DNA of 64,000 nt from Treponema succinifaciens DSM 2489 (GTDB lineage Bacteria; Spirochaetota; Spirochaetia; Treponematales; Treponemataceae), in the NCBI RefSeq assembly GCF_000195275.1, contig NC_015385.1, forward strand, positions 2,434,501 to 2,498,500, in the 5' to 3' direction. A program made the translations under genes and the position numbers. This document shows, piece by piece, positions 35,080 through 45,196 of this stretch; position 1 is the stretch's first letter, and the number at the start of each line of letters is the position of its first letter. The notes below the pieces were generated by a model that ran no database searches, had not been told where the DNA came from, and was given only the letters and a program-made list of their open reading frames with translations.

Positions 35080-37152
35080 ATGTTGTCTAAAGCAAAGTCT
35101 ATAGTTTTTAATTTTTTTGTTTTATTTTTTGCATCATTTTTTTCTATTGCTTTTGTTGTTGCTGGCAGTAGAATTTTATTCAATAAAGATGCTAAAAAAA
35201 TTTTAAATCAGTCGGCAAGAATAAAAGAACTTGAATTTTCTTCTAATCTTGATGGAGAGCTTTTGCTTGCAACAAAAATGGCAAAATCTCCTTTGATTTC
35301 CCATTACATGGAAAATCCTCAAGACGCATCTCTTTCAAAAGCCGCAATGGAAGAAATTCTTTCGTATCAGGATGCATTTAAAGGGAAAAATACATTTTCA
35401 ATTGCAGATACAGACTTGCTTTATTATTCAAACGGAAAATATCTTTACACGCTTGACAAGTCAGATCCTGCAAATTCATGGTTTACATCTTGCCTTGCAA
35501 TTTCGGAAGACTACACTTTTATTGTGAGTTACGACACTGTTCTGAAAAAGACAATGCTGTGGGTTAATGCGGTTGTTCGTGATGAAACAAAAAAAGGAAT
35601 TGGCTTGATAGGAACTGGTGTTGACCTTTCAGATTTTGTAAACATGATGTACAATAATCTTGAAAAAAATCGTAAGATGTTTTTCTATAATAAAAACAAG
35701 GAAATTACCGGTGCAGAAAACACACAGCTTCTAGAAGACAAGGCAAAGATTGAGTCACAGCTTCCAGAAATGGGAAAGATTGATAATTTCCCCGTTGAAA
35801 AAACTTTCCTCTGTGGAAAAAAAGGTTGTTATGAAATCGTCCCGATTCCATCTGTTGACTGGATGATGGTAATTTTTCTTCCATACACTATGACAGTCGC
35901 ATTGTCTTATGCCGTTGCGCCTCTTGGAGCAGTTTTAATTCTTTTGCTCTTGATTGCTGCCGCTATTACACTGAAACGTCTTGTAAAGCCGCTTTTAGTT
36001 TTAAATGACGCTGTAAAAAACATTTCAGCAGGGAACGCGGATCTTACAAAAAGACTGAATTCGAATTCTGATGCTGCGACAATCGGGCTTATAAAAAAGA
36101 TTGAAAAAGGATTCAATGCATTTATAGAAAAACTTCAGCAGATAATTATAACTGTAAAAAAATCCAAGGAAGAGCTTTTTGAATCTCTAGAAAATCTCCG
36201 CAGGTCAATTCATAAAATTGTAAATTCCATTGAGGAAATAAATCAGCATATTGACGGCATGGAATCTTCTGTTAGCGAGCAGTCGGGATTTTCTAATCAG
36301 ACATCGGATGCTGTAAATCAAATTTCAGAAAAAATAAGTTCGCTAAATAAAATGATTTTGACACAAAACCAAAGTATTGAAGAAGCCAGTTCTTCCGTAG
36401 TACAGATGATTGGAAACATAAATTCTGTAAATAATTCTGTTGCAAAGCTTTCTGATTCTTTTTCGGCTTTGGAAGCAAGCACAACTCAAGGTGTTAAAAA
36501 GCAAAAAGAAGTGAATGAAAGAATTTCCGAAATAGAAAACCAGTCTAAAATGCTTCAGGACGCAAACTTAATAATTTCATCTATAGCGAGCCAGACAAAT
36601 CTTCTTGCCATGAATGCGGCGATTGAAGCTGCCCACGCAGGAGAAGCAGGAAAAGGATTTTCTGTAGTTGCGGATGAAATCAGAAAACTTTCAGAAACCT
36701 CATCCGAGCAATCAAAGACAATTGGTCAGCAACTTACTGCTATTCAGGAATCAATTTCAAATATTGTTGTTACTTCTGGAGACTCCGAGAAAGTTCTACA
36801 TTCCGTAGCAGACAGCATTCATAATACAGACGGACTTGTTCAGTCGATAATGCAGGCGATGAAAGAACAGGAGTGCGGCTCTAAGCAGATAAGCGACTCC
36901 TTGGCACTTTTGCAGAGCAGCTCACAGGAAGTAAGGGATGCGTCAATGCAAACTGAGCAAAAAAACGAGTCGATTCTTGAAGAAACAAAGAAACTTCAAA
37001 ACAGCTCTAAAACTATAAAAAATCGCATAAATGAAATGGCAGAATGTGCCCGTTCAATAACACAGGAAGCAGAAACACTTGGAGGTCTTTCCGATGGAGT
37101 TGACCGGTCGCTTGAAAAAATTGGAAGTGAAATCGACTTATTCAAGGTTTAG
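35080..37152 (+). CDS. methyl-accepting chemotaxis protein
   Basis: Transmembrane chemoreceptor of about 690 residues. It has TM1 near 12-32, a ~240-residue periplasmic Cache-type sensor domain ([34 protein letters not shown]), and TM2 near 275-303. A HAMP segment ([21 protein letters not shown]) and a long signalling coiled coil follow. The hairpin tip reads [20 protein letters not shown] plus [16 protein letters not shown] and contacts CheA/CheW. A strong AAGGAGG sits 2 nt before this ATG and 5 nt before an in-frame TTG at 35083, which may be the real start. Its stop overlaps the radA stop on the other strand. Confidence 0.93.
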   Translation: MLSKAKSIVFNFFVLFFASFFSIAFVVAGSRILFNKDAKKILNQSARIKELEFSSNLDGELLLATKMAKSPLISHYMENPQDASLSKAAMEEILSYQDAFKGKNTFSIADTDLLYYSNGKYLYTLDKSDPANSWFTSCLAISEDYTFIVSYDTVLKKTMLWVNAVVRDETKKGIGLIGTGVDLSDFVNMMYNNLEKNRKMFFYNKNKEITGAENTQLLEDKAKIESQLPEMGKIDNFPVEKTFLCGKKGCYEIVPIPSVDWMMVIFLPYTMTVALSYAVAPLGAVLILLLLIAAAITLKRLVKPLLVLNDAVKNISAGNADLTKRLNSNSDAATIGLIKKIEKGFNAFIEKLQQIIITVKKSKEELFESLENLRRSIHKIVNSIEEINQHIDGMESSVSEQSGFSNQTSDAVNQISEKISSLNKMILTQNQSIEEASSSVVQMIGNINSVNNSVAKLSDSFSALEASTTQGVKKQKEVNERISEIENQSKMLQDANLIISSIASQTNLLAMNAAIEAAHAGEAGKGFSVVADEIRKLSETSSEQSKTIGQQLTAIQESISNIVVTSGDSEKVLHSVADSIHNTDGLVQSIMQAMKEQECGSKQISDSLALLQSSSQEVRDASMQTEQKNESILEETKKLQNSSKTIKNRINEMAECARSITQEAETLGGLSDGVDRSLEKIGSEIDLFKV

Positions 37153-38498
37153 CTTCTTTCCACAAAAAGACATTTTATAAGGTCTTTTATAGTTTCTACT
37201 TGAGTTGCTCCGGCTTCGGATTCAGGGACAATAAATTTCTGGAAACCAAGATCCCTTGCGGCTTTTATTCTTTGCTTTTGCTTCGTAACAGGACGAATTT
37301 CACCAGCGAGGCTTATTTCGCCTACAATCGCAGTTTTTTCTGGAAGAGAAATGTCTGTTCTTGCTGAATAAAGAGCCGCTGCCAAAGCTCCGTCAATCGC
37401 ACTTTCTGAAAGTCTTATTCCGCCGGCAACATTTATATAAATATCCTGATCGCTGAATTTTATTCCAAGCCTTTTCTCAAGAACTGCGGCAACTCTGCTC
37501 ACCCTTGCAGAGTCGATTTTTTCTGAATAAACACGGTTCACAGCCGCTTTTGCAGGAACAGTCAACGCCTGAATTTCAACGATAAAAACACGGCTTCCTT
37601 CAAAAACACTGGCGCAAGCAATTCCAGCTGGAGTTTCTTTTTTTCTTCGAGTTATAAAAAGCGAACTTGGATCTGAAACGCACTTAAGACCTTTTTCATC
37701 CATTTCAAAAAGCCCAAGTTCATCAACAGAACCGAACCTGTTTTTTTGCGCGCGTAGAAACCTAACTTCATCACTTGTCCGCTCAAAAGACAAAACTGTG
37801 TCAACCATGTGCTCAAGGCTTTTTGGTCCGGCAATGTTTCCGTCCTTTGTAACATGGGCAGTCATAAACAAAACGCTGTCTCTTTCTTTTACCCAGCCAA
37901 TCAGTTCGTTGCTACAATATTTCAATTGCGTTATAGTTCCCGGCACAAGTCCTGCTTCCACGGAATAAACAGTCTGAATCGAATCCACAATGATGACCAA
38001 AGGATTCAGTGAGTCAAGCGCATCAAGAATGTCTTCAAGACGCATCGTGCATAAAATTTCCAAAGAGCCAGCTTCAAGGTTCAGGCGGTTTGCCCGGCTT
38101 TTTATTTGTCCTGCAGATTCTTCTCCGCTGACATAAAGAATTTTTCCATTGGGAAGAAGACTTGCCGCCGCCTGTAAAAGAAGTGTTGACTTTCCGATTC
38201 CGGGTTCACCGCCGACAAGAATTGCACTGCGTTTTGTAGCTCCACCGCCAAGCACACGGTCAAATTCCTCGTTGCCGGTTGAAATCCGCGAATTGCTTTG
38301 CTGCGAAACTTTTTGCATTGGAACTGGCTTTGCTTTTAAAACTGTTCCGTCGGATTTCAAAGATGACTTTGGAGCATTTGAATCTAAAATGCATTCTTCA
38401 AGTGAATTCCATTCGCCGCATTCAGGACATCTTCCAAGCCAGGCAGGTTGTGTGTAGCCACATTTTGAGCATTTGTAAACAACAGATTTCTTCGCCAT
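37149..38498 (-). CDS. radA: DNA repair protein RadA
   Basis: RecA-like branch-migration ATPase, 449 residues. The N-terminal C4 zinc finger is [21 protein letters not shown]. The Walker A is [10 protein letters not shown] near 90-99, followed by VSGEES. Walker B is [10 protein letters not shown], and the RadA-specific [11 protein letters not shown] is near 247-257. The C-terminal Lon-like domain contains [20 protein letters not shown]. The start is the ATG preceded by AGTAGGA; the longer frame lacks an RBS. Its stop codon overlaps that of the convergent chemoreceptor gene. Confidence 0.96.
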   Translation of the reverse strand: MAKKSVVYKCSKCGYTQPAWLGRCPECGEWNSLEECILDSNAPKSSLKSDGTVLKAKPVPMQKVSQQSNSRISTGNEEFDRVLGGGATKRSAILVGGEPGIGKSTLLLQAAASLLPNGKILYVSGEESAGQIKSRANRLNLEAGSLEILCTMRLEDILDALDSLNPLVIIVDSIQTVYSVEAGLVPGTITQLKYCSNELIGWVKERDSVLFMTAHVTKDGNIAGPKSLEHMVDTVLSFERTSDEVRFLRAQKNRFGSVDELGLFEMDEKGLKCVSDPSSLFITRRKKETPAGIACASVFEGSRVFIVEIQALTVPAKAAVNRVYSEKIDSARVSRVAAVLEKRLGIKFSDQDIYINVAGGIRLSESAIDGALAAALYSARTDISLPEKTAIVGEISLAGEIRPVTKQKQRIKAARDLGFQKFIVPESEAGATQVETIKDLIKCLFVERS

Positions 38499-38580
38499 AT
38501 TTTTCCTACTATATTCAAAATCAGACAAAAAGTCATTACCGAAAAAACGGCGCAGATTTTCAGCATGAAAAATACATTTA

Positions 38581-38609
38581 TTGCTAAAACAGTAAAAATC
38601 TTCTATAAT
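38581..38609 (+). promoter_or_regulatory. sigma-70 promoter of pgsA (near-leaderless)
   Basis: TTGCTA at 38581-38586, 17 nt, TATAAT at 38604-38609. The ATG at 38619 follows after 9 nt and lacks a Shine-Dalgarno. Confidence 0.65.
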
Positions 38610-38618
38610 GAATTTATT

Positions 38619-39227
38619 ATGAGAATTTCAAATAAATTCACACTTTCCAGAATTATTTTAGCGCCGATAATTTTTATAATATACAACATTCCAGTCTGGT
38701 TTGGACTTGAAAACGGAAGTCCTGCCGCCATCGCTTCAATTTGCATTGCTATTCCGCTTCTTGCTTTTGCGGAACTCACAGATTATTTTGACGGACATTA
38801 TGCGCGCAAGCTGAACGATGTGAGCGACTTTGGAAAAATGTTCGATCCTTTTGCCGATGTTTTTCTTCATCTTTCAATGTTTACTTGCTTTGTTTTTTCT
38901 GGATATATGCCGGTCGTCTGCTATGTTCTGATTCTTTACCGTGAATTCAGCCAGAACTTTTTAAGAATGGTCGCGGCGAAACAAGGAACTGCAATTGCGG
39001 CAAGAAAAGGCGGAAAAATAAAAACTGTATTTTATGTGGCTTCGTGCTTTGCAGCTCTCATACAAGAAGCGTTGGTTCGCACAGAACTTGCTTCAATTTG
39101 GAACTTAGACATGAAACTTTTGCTTCACATAGGCCAGGCATTTTTTGTTGTGTGCGTAATTTTGGCTTATGTTTCGTTTATAGATTACTTAAAAAATTTT
39201 GGAAGCATACTAAAAAAGGCAATGTAA
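38619..39227 (+). CDS. pgsA: CDP-alcohol phosphatidyltransferase, PgsA-like
   Basis: Inner-membrane enzyme, 202 residues, probably making phosphatidylglycerophosphate from CDP-diacylglycerol. It begins MRISNKFTLSRIILAPI, the usual PgsA opening. The family motif D-x2-DG-x2-AR-x8-G-x3-D-x3-D is complete in DYFDGHYARKLNDVSDFGKM and the following FDPFAD. Five to six membrane helices. The ATG at 38619 is chosen from the N-terminal family match and the promoter just upstream; an earlier in-frame ATG lies upstream of the -10. Specificity (glycerophosphate versus other alcohol) is inferred. Confidence 0.88.
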   Translation: MRISNKFTLSRIILAPIIFIIYNIPVWFGLENGSPAAIASICIAIPLLAFAELTDYFDGHYARKLNDVSDFGKMFDPFADVFLHLSMFTCFVFSGYMPVVCYVLILYREFSQNFLRMVAAKQGTAIAARKGGKIKTVFYVASCFAALIQEALVRTELASIWNLDMKLLLHIGQAFFVVCVILAYVSFIDYLKNFGSILKKAM

Positions 39228-39246
39228 TTTTATCGGAGGATGTAAT

Positions 39247-39281
39247 AAAAACTTTGCCTAAAATAGCGTCAAAGTTTTTAT
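39247..39281 (+). terminator. terminator after pgsA
   Basis: AAAAACTTTG (39247-39256) pairs with CAAAGTTTTT (39270-39279). A second small stem AAGTTTGC/GCAAACTT follows at 39287-39305. Confidence 0.6.
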
Positions 39282-39400
39282 TCATAAGTTTGCGTTGCAA
39301 ACTTTAATATAAACTGTTGTTTCTCACTTTGTTGCGAAACAACTTAAAAAGTCAAATCAAAAATTGATATTTTCTTATTGACTTTTTATGGGAGGAAAAT

Positions 39401-39775
39401 ATGAAGAAAATTTTTGCAATCGCAGCAGTCCTTGTTATGGGCATAGCGGGAATGTTCGCTCTTGACTTGAAGGACATTCAGGGAACTTGGCATGATTCAA
39501 ACTGGGATGCAAACTGGACTTTCAATGCAGACGGAAAAATTGTTCTTACAAAGGCTTCTAGCGGAGAAACAGTTTTCACTTTTGATGATTCAAATGTACA
39601 GAAATTTAAAATTCTCCCAACCACTTCCGGTTTAAGTATTTCATTTGACTGCGAAGAAACAGAACGCTCGTACAAGTTTACAAAGCCGATTACTCTCAAT
39701 GCTGATTTGGATATGCACATTGACCCAAAGTGGACTTCTGAAGGCTATGACGTTAAAATTAAATTTCAGAAATAA
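39401..39775 (+). CDS. small exported protein, lipocalin-like
   Basis: A 124-residue protein with a signal peptide (KKIFAIAAVLVMGIAGMFA). The mature part begins LDLKDIQGTWHDSNWDANWTF and continues as alternating beta-strand-like segments (GKIVLTKASSGETVFTFDD, GLSISFDCEETERSYKF). The GxW opening and length suit a small lipocalin-like barrel; no close family recognised. Strong GGGAGGAAAAT upstream. Single-gene unit. Confidence 0.75.
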   Translation: MKKIFAIAAVLVMGIAGMFALDLKDIQGTWHDSNWDANWTFNADGKIVLTKASSGETVFTFDDSNVQKFKILPTTSGLSISFDCEETERSYKFTKPITLNADLDMHIDPKWTSEGYDVKIKFQK

Positions 39776-39820
39776 AAATTCCTAAGCAAAAACTAAATGG
39801 CATTCTCTAAAGTGAGGATG

Positions 39821-40558
39821 TCATTCTGTTTTTAAAACCACAATAAACTGCTCTTCGTTTCCTGTGAATTCGGATTTGTCAAAGTCAGCAAAAAATTCCG
39901 CACTTTTAAAACCTGCGTCCTCTGCAAAATCTTCTATTTCGGAAGGAAGCAAAGGATAAATCGGAATGTCTTTTACAATAGGAAGAAGCTTGCCGGTACC
40001 TGTTTCAAGGTTCATGGAAAAAAGCCTGGAATCGTCTTGCTCTGTCATTATTTCAGAAAAAAGCTTGGCTCTCATGCTTTCACGGCATTTAAGCTGAAAA
40101 AACTTTTCGTCTTTTCTGTTTTCAAAATTGATGCATTGGATTACAAGAAATCCGTCTGTAGAAATGAGCTTTTTGCAGTCAAAGAAAAACTGCCGGATTT
40201 TTTCCCTTCCACCTAAAAAAAGCAAGCGGCTATTCAAAATGGAAATAACGTTGTAAAAATTCTTGCCTAGGAATTTTGTCATGTCCTCTGCTTCCATCTG
40301 AAAAAAGCGGATTGACATAAGCTGATTTCTTCGGCGCAAATTCGCCGTGTGCAAAAGTTCATCGCAGTTTTCAATTCCTGTAACATCGTGCCCTTGCTTG
40401 GAAAGTGAACTTTCAAAAAGTCCGGAGCCACAAAAAACTCTCAAGAATCTGACCGGCGAGCTAAAATTTTCGCACAATTCCGTATATAATTTTTTTTGAG
40501 CCTCTGAAACTTTAAAAAGCTCATCGTAATATTCAACAAGATTCTGAATAAACTTCAT
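39821..40558 (-). CDS. SAM-dependent methyltransferase
   Basis: A 245-residue class I methyltransferase. Motif I is FLRVFCGSGLFESSLSKQGHDVTGIE (split around residue 38-63) in place of the usual DLGCGxG. The acidic residue ending strand 2 (GIE) is present. Strand 4 has YNVISILNSRLLFL and strand 5 has GFLVIQCINFEN. The substrate is not evident. The ATG directly follows a strong promoter (leaderless). It is divergent from a DUF308 membrane-protein gene. Confidence 0.85.
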   Translation of the reverse strand: MKFIQNLVEYYDELFKVSEAQKKLYTELCENFSSPVRFLRVFCGSGLFESSLSKQGHDVTGIENCDELLHTANLRRRNQLMSIRFFQMEAEDMTKFLGKNFYNVISILNSRLLFLGGREKIRQFFFDCKKLISTDGFLVIQCINFENRKDEKFFQLKCRESMRAKLFSEIMTEQDDSRLFSMNLETGTGKLLPIVKDIPIYPLLPSEIEDFAEDAGFKSAEFFADFDKSEFTGNEEQFIVVLKTE

Positions 40559-40564
40559 TCTTCT

Positions 40565-40593
40565 ATTATAAAAGCAGTTTTGCTATTTTGCAA
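40565..40593 (-). promoter_or_regulatory. sigma-70 promoter of the methyltransferase gene (leaderless)
   Basis: On the minus strand TTGCAA (40588-40593), 17 nt, TATAAT (40565-40570). The ATG at 40558 is 6 nt past the -10, with no Shine-Dalgarno. Confidence 0.7.
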
Positions 40594-40644
40594 ATTATAA
40601 ATAAATGCTATAATACAAATAACATTTTTCATTCGGAGGAGAGC

Positions 40645-41184
40645 ATGAATCCAAGAATTTTTTTAGGAATCTTAAGCGCAGTTGTCGGACTTTTGGCTGT
40701 TATAAATCCGCAGTCAAGCATTGAGGCGATTGTAATTCTTATCGGAATCGGCGCAATCGTAAACGGAATCAATTCTATTTTAAAAGTGAAAAGATTTTCG
40801 TTTTCGCCTTATTTTGAGCGCACTGTAATTATAAAAAACGTTGCAGGAATTTTAGTCGGAATTCTCGCGGTAATTCTTCCATTCGCATTTTTCAACATGA
40901 TTCAAAAAATTGTTCGGATTATTCTTTATATTCAGGCTGTGTTTTTGCTTTTGTCGGCAATTTCGGAATTCATTTTGGTTTCTGGCACTGAAAATTCCGC
41001 TCCTTTTTTAACCGAAGCCGTTTGCTCAATTTTTATTGCGGTTTTGCTTTTTATGCTTCCTGCCGATTTTGGCGTAAGACTTGTAAGAGCCGCCGGAGTT
41101 CTGATTTTAATTTCTGGAATAATTTTTGCGTTTAGAGAATGGAAATCTTCTCCAACCGAAGTCGAAGCAGAAATAATAGAATAG
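40645..41184 (+). CDS. DUF308/HdeD-like membrane protein
   Basis: A 179-residue protein made of six membrane helices in paired repeats: ILSAVVGLLAVINPQSS, EAIVILIGIGAIVNG, AGILVGILAVILPFAF and so on. This is the layout of the HdeD/DUF308 family, where HdeD is linked to acid stress in E. coli. The ATG at 40645 follows CGGAGGAGAGC; an upstream in-frame start has no RBS. It ends in a short acidic tail and a terminator. Confidence 0.8.
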   Translation: MNPRIFLGILSAVVGLLAVINPQSSIEAIVILIGIGAIVNGINSILKVKRFSFSPYFERTVIIKNVAGILVGILAVILPFAFFNMIQKIVRIILYIQAVFLLLSAISEFILVSGTENSAPFLTEAVCSIFIAVLLFMLPADFGVRLVRAAGVLILISGIIFAFREWKSSPTEVEAEIIE

Positions 41185-41194
41185 ATTTTGAAGA

Positions 41195-41226
41195 GGCTGC
41201 CCAATAAATTTTGAACAGCCTTTTTT
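41195..41226 (+). terminator. terminator after the DUF308 gene
   Basis: GGCTG (41195-41199) pairs with CAGCC (41216-41220), followed by TTTTTT. It also faces the end of thyX. Confidence 0.7.
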
Positions 41227-41229
41227 ATT

Positions 41230-42066
41230 TTAAAGCTGAATGCCTGTCTTGATTTTTTCGTTGAACCTTTTCAGTTTCTTTTCATCCTGAATTGGATTTT
41301 CTTCGCCGCTCAAAATTTTGCGCAAAGCTTCCATTTCTTCGCCATTAAATGAAACCGCTTTTTCCATTGTATTTTCAAATGAATTTACTGCCATTGGACA
41401 AACTGTTTTTATAATCTCAAGAATTTCTTCTGCATACAAGCGGATTTCATACTGGGCATGGCTATCGAGCCTGAGCTTTAAAAAATGGAACAAATTGTGC
41501 AAATCCATCTGCCAGTAAAATTCCGTGTACAACGCGAGCGGAAGATTTATGCGGGCAATTTCCCTTGCGATTCCTTTTTCAACCATGTCTTTGTAAACTT
41601 CGTAGGCTTTTTGCTGACCTTCAATAAATTCAGCCTGAAACTCTTTTGCCTGCTTCTCTTCAAAAACCTCTCCGCGGCCCTGCTTGTTGTTTGTTGACTG
41701 CTTTGAAATGCACGAATTTTCCGGAACATAAAATTCATCTTTCATAATGCTGTATCTGCCGGAAACTTCATTCATTCTGGCCATTCTGTGCCTAACCCAC
41801 TGGCGCGCTACAAAAATCGGCATTTTCAAATGAAATGTAAAAACAACCTGCTCAAATGGAGAAGTGTGCTGATGGCGCAAAAGATAATCAATCAACGCTC
41901 CGTCCTGACTTATAGTTTTTGTTCCTTCGCCATAGGAAACGCGGGCTGACTGTACAATTCTTGAGTCGCTGCCGTAATAGTCAACCAGGCGGACAAAACC
42001 TTTATCTAAAACTTGAAATTCCTTGTCCAAAATTTCTTCTGCGGCAGGAACAATGCAATGTGCCAT
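41230..42066 (-). CDS. thyX: flavin-dependent thymidylate synthase
   Basis: Makes dTMP from dUMP using FAD, NADPH and methylene-tetrahydrofolate. The 278 residues contain the ThyX signature RHR-x7-S (RHRMARMNEVS) with GRYSIM after it. HLKMPIFVARQW precedes it, and DLHNLFHFLKLRLDSHAQYEIR forms the substrate-binding helices. RBS AAGAGG before the ATG. Its presence suggests the organism may lack ThyA. It lies 23 nt after the gene for a 670-residue unknown but reads in the same direction. Confidence 0.96.
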   Translation of the reverse strand: MAHCIVPAAEEILDKEFQVLDKGFVRLVDYYGSDSRIVQSARVSYGEGTKTISQDGALIDYLLRHQHTSPFEQVVFTFHLKMPIFVARQWVRHRMARMNEVSGRYSIMKDEFYVPENSCISKQSTNNKQGRGEVFEEKQAKEFQAEFIEGQQKAYEVYKDMVEKGIAREIARINLPLALYTEFYWQMDLHNLFHFLKLRLDSHAQYEIRLYAEEILEIIKTVCPMAVNSFENTMEKAVSFNGEEMEALRKILSGEENPIQDEKKLKRFNEKIKTGIQL

Positions 42067-42089
42067 AAATACCTCTTTTTAATTATTTT

Positions 42090-44102
42090 TTATTTGCTGC
42101 GTTTTGCTTCAATTGCCTTTTTTACGCCTTCCGCAAAAAGCTGATTCTGATCTGAACGCTCTGGAACAGAAAACAAAGGACCGCCATCTTCTTCTGAAAT
42201 ACGGTAAAGATTAGAACAGTTCGCGTCATAGGCTGGGCTTGAAGGATTGTTTATCCACCAGTCTAAAACTGAAACAGTACAAAGCGTATACTTTATAAGA
42301 TTCGCATTTGTGGCGGCAGTAACATCGTCATCTCTTTTTGCGCCAAGAAGCACATCAATTCTTTTTGAAACCGCATTTGGCAAATCGAACGTGTAACGAT
42401 CCCATGGATTCAAAACCCCAAGCACAGTTTTCTTTCCGGCAGAATTCTCATCGATTCTGCGGACAAGAGTTGTAAGAACACTTCTCATGTAGTCGGTGCG
42501 GGCGGCAAGCGGTCTGTACTTTGAATCGTTCACGGGCTTCTGCAAAACCGGAGCATTGAACTTGTAGTTTGGAAGAAAATAAAATTTTATGCGCCACAAA
42601 ATATTGTTCAAGTTTTCCTTGCCGAATCTGCTCTGGGCATATTCCTTCTGCGAGTAAATTGAATTCACATAGGAACGCAAATAATCACCGAGTTTTTTTG
42701 CAAATAAATCTTCATAATAAGAAGCCCAGTCTTCCATTGCAGAATCTAGCTTATCCGGATAAGCTGCAAGTTTTTCGTCCGCTTCAATGTTGAACTTTAT
42801 GTTCCGGCAGCCTTTTAGAAAATCCTCGATAATCAAAATAAGAACAATCGTCACTTGCAGAGGATTTTCCGGAGCAATAACATTGAATCCATCCTCAAAG
42901 TTGTAAATCGGATTGAAGTACGGGAACAAGTCCGGATGCCGCTCCAAGTGAAGAAATCCTGCCTGTGGAAAAAGCTGGTCAAGAATTTTAAGTCCCATAT
43001 TTACAATTTCATTTTTTTCGCCTGCAACATGTTGAACTTCCTGCTTTTTCTTTTCCTGAGCTTCCTCCTGTTTTTTTTCTTTATTCTTTTTTTCAGGAAG
43101 AAGAAGGTCAAACTTTGAAATTCCAAGGAACTTAAGAATTTCCACAATCTTTACTTTAAAGAAATCCGGGAACTCAACAAATTCATCGGAAGACATTCTC
43201 ATCAAAAGCGGATACATTCCATGAATAATCTGGTCATGCACATAAAGCCATTCAGTTACGCCCTGTTTTACCAACGTCTGAAGCTTCGCTTTGTCTGCAT
43301 TCGGAAATTCGGCAAGATCCGTGTAAATGTCTTTTATTAAAAGAGAAACCTGCTGCTCGCCAATATAGTAAACCGTAAGAAGCTGCCTGTAGACCGTCCG
43401 CACAAAAGGAATGAGCATAGGAACGGTAAGATAGTCCGAAGCATTTTCAACATCCATTGCCAGAATCTTGATGTCGCGGAGTGTCCACTTGCCCACGGTT
43501 CTAAGAAACTTAAACTTGAGGTCTGTCTCTGTGGCAATTTTGGCTTTGTATACATCCGGGGAAATCTGAATAAAAGTTTTTATTGTGCCGATAAAAGATT
43601 GAATGTGGTCAACGTGGCGGCGCACAATATATTCGCCGAATTTTTTTTGTACACGCTCGCGGTTCTTGGCTGACATTCTATAGAAAAAGTTGAACAGTCC
43701 GAAGTCCGGCTTAATATCGCAGCCCGGAGCCATCATTGTTTTGTCCATGAGCTTTAAGTCATGCGCAGAAATTTCAGGCAAATCTTCATCTGTGCGGATT
43801 TTCTTTGTAGAAGCCTTGATTCCGCCCACAGCTGCCGAAGAAAACGATGAGCCAAACGATGCGCTCTGAGACGAAATATCCGAAGCAGACCTTCCAGAAG
43901 CTTTTACCACAACATCCTGCCTTTTCCTGTTTGCCGGCATATTTGAATAGTCTGCTGGAGATAATTTTTCGCGGAGAACTTCCCCGCCAAGTTTTTTCTG
44001 CATAAAAAGAGCCTCATTTGCATCTATTGGTCCGATATTTTTCCGGGTTTTATCAAGTGTGCCGGGTTCAAGCGTCCGCTTTGGACGGTTCTCATTTTCC
44101 AT
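42090..44102 (-). CDS. large conserved-looking hypothetical protein
   Basis: A 670-residue soluble protein without signal peptide. The first ~115 residues are serine/lysine-rich and low-complexity (RSASDISSQSASFGSSFSS). A helical body starts near FNFFYRMSAKNRERVQKKFG, and a highly charged linker (KKNKEKKQEEAQEKKKQEVQ) lies near 348-370. A second helical part follows to the end. I recognise no catalytic motif. The general style (length, helicity, charged linker) matches spirochaete-restricted cytoplasmic proteins. It lies 26 nt after the DUF2804 gene and immediately before thyX in one minus-strand unit. Confidence 0.75.
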   Translation of the reverse strand: MENENRPKRTLEPGTLDKTRKNIGPIDANEALFMQKKLGGEVLREKLSPADYSNMPANRKRQDVVVKASGRSASDISSQSASFGSSFSSAAVGGIKASTKKIRTDEDLPEISAHDLKLMDKTMMAPGCDIKPDFGLFNFFYRMSAKNRERVQKKFGEYIVRRHVDHIQSFIGTIKTFIQISPDVYKAKIATETDLKFKFLRTVGKWTLRDIKILAMDVENASDYLTVPMLIPFVRTVYRQLLTVYYIGEQQVSLLIKDIYTDLAEFPNADKAKLQTLVKQGVTEWLYVHDQIIHGMYPLLMRMSSDEFVEFPDFFKVKIVEILKFLGISKFDLLLPEKKNKEKKQEEAQEKKKQEVQHVAGEKNEIVNMGLKILDQLFPQAGFLHLERHPDLFPYFNPIYNFEDGFNVIAPENPLQVTIVLILIIEDFLKGCRNIKFNIEADEKLAAYPDKLDSAMEDWASYYEDLFAKKLGDYLRSYVNSIYSQKEYAQSRFGKENLNNILWRIKFYFLPNYKFNAPVLQKPVNDSKYRPLAARTDYMRSVLTTLVRRIDENSAGKKTVLGVLNPWDRYTFDLPNAVSKRIDVLLGAKRDDDVTAATNANLIKYTLCTVSVLDWWINNPSSPAYDANCSNLYRISEEDGGPLFSVPERSDQNQLFAEGVKKAIEAKRSK

Positions 44103-44128
44103 AAATACTCCTCAAGAACTGAAAAAAG

Positions 44129-45196
44129 TTAAAGACGTATCAAGTAATTTTCGGAAATTCCTGCAAGAGATTTGAATGAAACTTTTTCACCACTGGCAGT
44201 AATTAAAGTTCCTTCAAAGCTGCCGTATATTGTATGGTACACGCTGCGCACAATTAACGCATTCACATTGTTAACGCAGATTGAAACAGGCGTAAAAACA
44301 AGGTCAACCATGTTTTCAGTATCTTGAATAATCCATTTTTTGTCCATGCCAGAATAATGCGAAATAACAACGGGAGGAAGCGGAGTAGGTTTTCCATCAT
44401 AGAAAAGAACATTGCAGTTGTATTTGTCAGTGTCCACGCTTTCATGCGACTCGGAAGCAAGTTTGAACGCAATTTTCTTTCCATTAATTTCCCCGAATCC
44501 AAGTACAGATTTTCCATGAGAACGAAATTTCATATAGGTACGCGTCATGTCAAATGAGCAGACTCCATCAGATTCCGACATGGTTTTAGTTTCACCGCTA
44601 TTATAAGCAAGTGTGAGAGAACCGTGTAATGGAAGAACAGAACTGTAGCTTGCATAGCTCCGCCTTAAAGTAGGATTTGGACGCACAGAAGTAAGTTCTG
44701 CAAACTGGGAATCGTTGAACACTGCGGAAAAAGCTCCACGCGCAGAAGGACGCACAGAATCTCCCTTCAAGTCGAATATAACAGAAAGCCTGTTCTGTTC
44801 CCTGTTCCAGCTGATTCTTGTGTAACGCCGCTTGCTGTAGTTTGAAGTTGAAGCCGCTTCAAGATTATGCGGAATAAGCCTCTTTCTCGGTCCCATGAGC
44901 GAATGATAGGCAAAACGTTGCGATGTATTTTTATTCCAGAATACAACTTCTGAAAATCCAGCAATTTTTGCGTCTATAAAACTTATGCGTCCGATATATT
45001 CCCCGATATTAAACGAAAATATAAGGCGGCTCTTTATGCGAAGGTTTGTTATAAAAGTCGGAAGCGGAATCACTCCATAAGGTCTGTAGACTCCGCGGAT
45101 GTCAAAACGCCTAGGATGTCCCCTGAATGTACCGAACACTGGCCGCCCATTCAGAACAAATGACGGAGGAATTTCCTGTAAATCTCGTGTGTACAT
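44129..45196 (-). CDS. DUF2804-family protein
   Basis: A 355-residue protein that matches the DUF2804 layout. The N-terminal third is beta-rich (KSRLIFSFNIGEYIGRISFI). The ending has KKWIIQDTENMVDLVFTPVS, then a SVYHTIYGSFEGTLITASG strand pair and SLAGISENYLIRL. In the family this end reads W..D.DG.vDLtFtP...fG.f.G.l..dG and closes with an acidic/aromatic tail. Biochemical function is unknown for the family; a lipocalin-like fold has been suggested. It is first of the minus-strand unit with the 670-residue protein and perhaps thyX. Confidence 0.75.
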   Translation of the reverse strand: MYTRDLQEIPPSFVLNGRPVFGTFRGHPRRFDIRGVYRPYGVIPLPTFITNLRIKSRLIFSFNIGEYIGRISFIDAKIAGFSEVVFWNKNTSQRFAYHSLMGPRKRLIPHNLEAASTSNYSKRRYTRISWNREQNRLSVIFDLKGDSVRPSARGAFSAVFNDSQFAELTSVRPNPTLRRSYASYSSVLPLHGSLTLAYNSGETKTMSESDGVCSFDMTRTYMKFRSHGKSVLGFGEINGKKIAFKLASESHESVDTDKYNCNVLFYDGKPTPLPPVVISHYSGMDKKWIIQDTENMVDLVFTPVSICVNNVNALIVRSVYHTIYGSFEGTLITASGEKVSFKSLAGISENYLIRL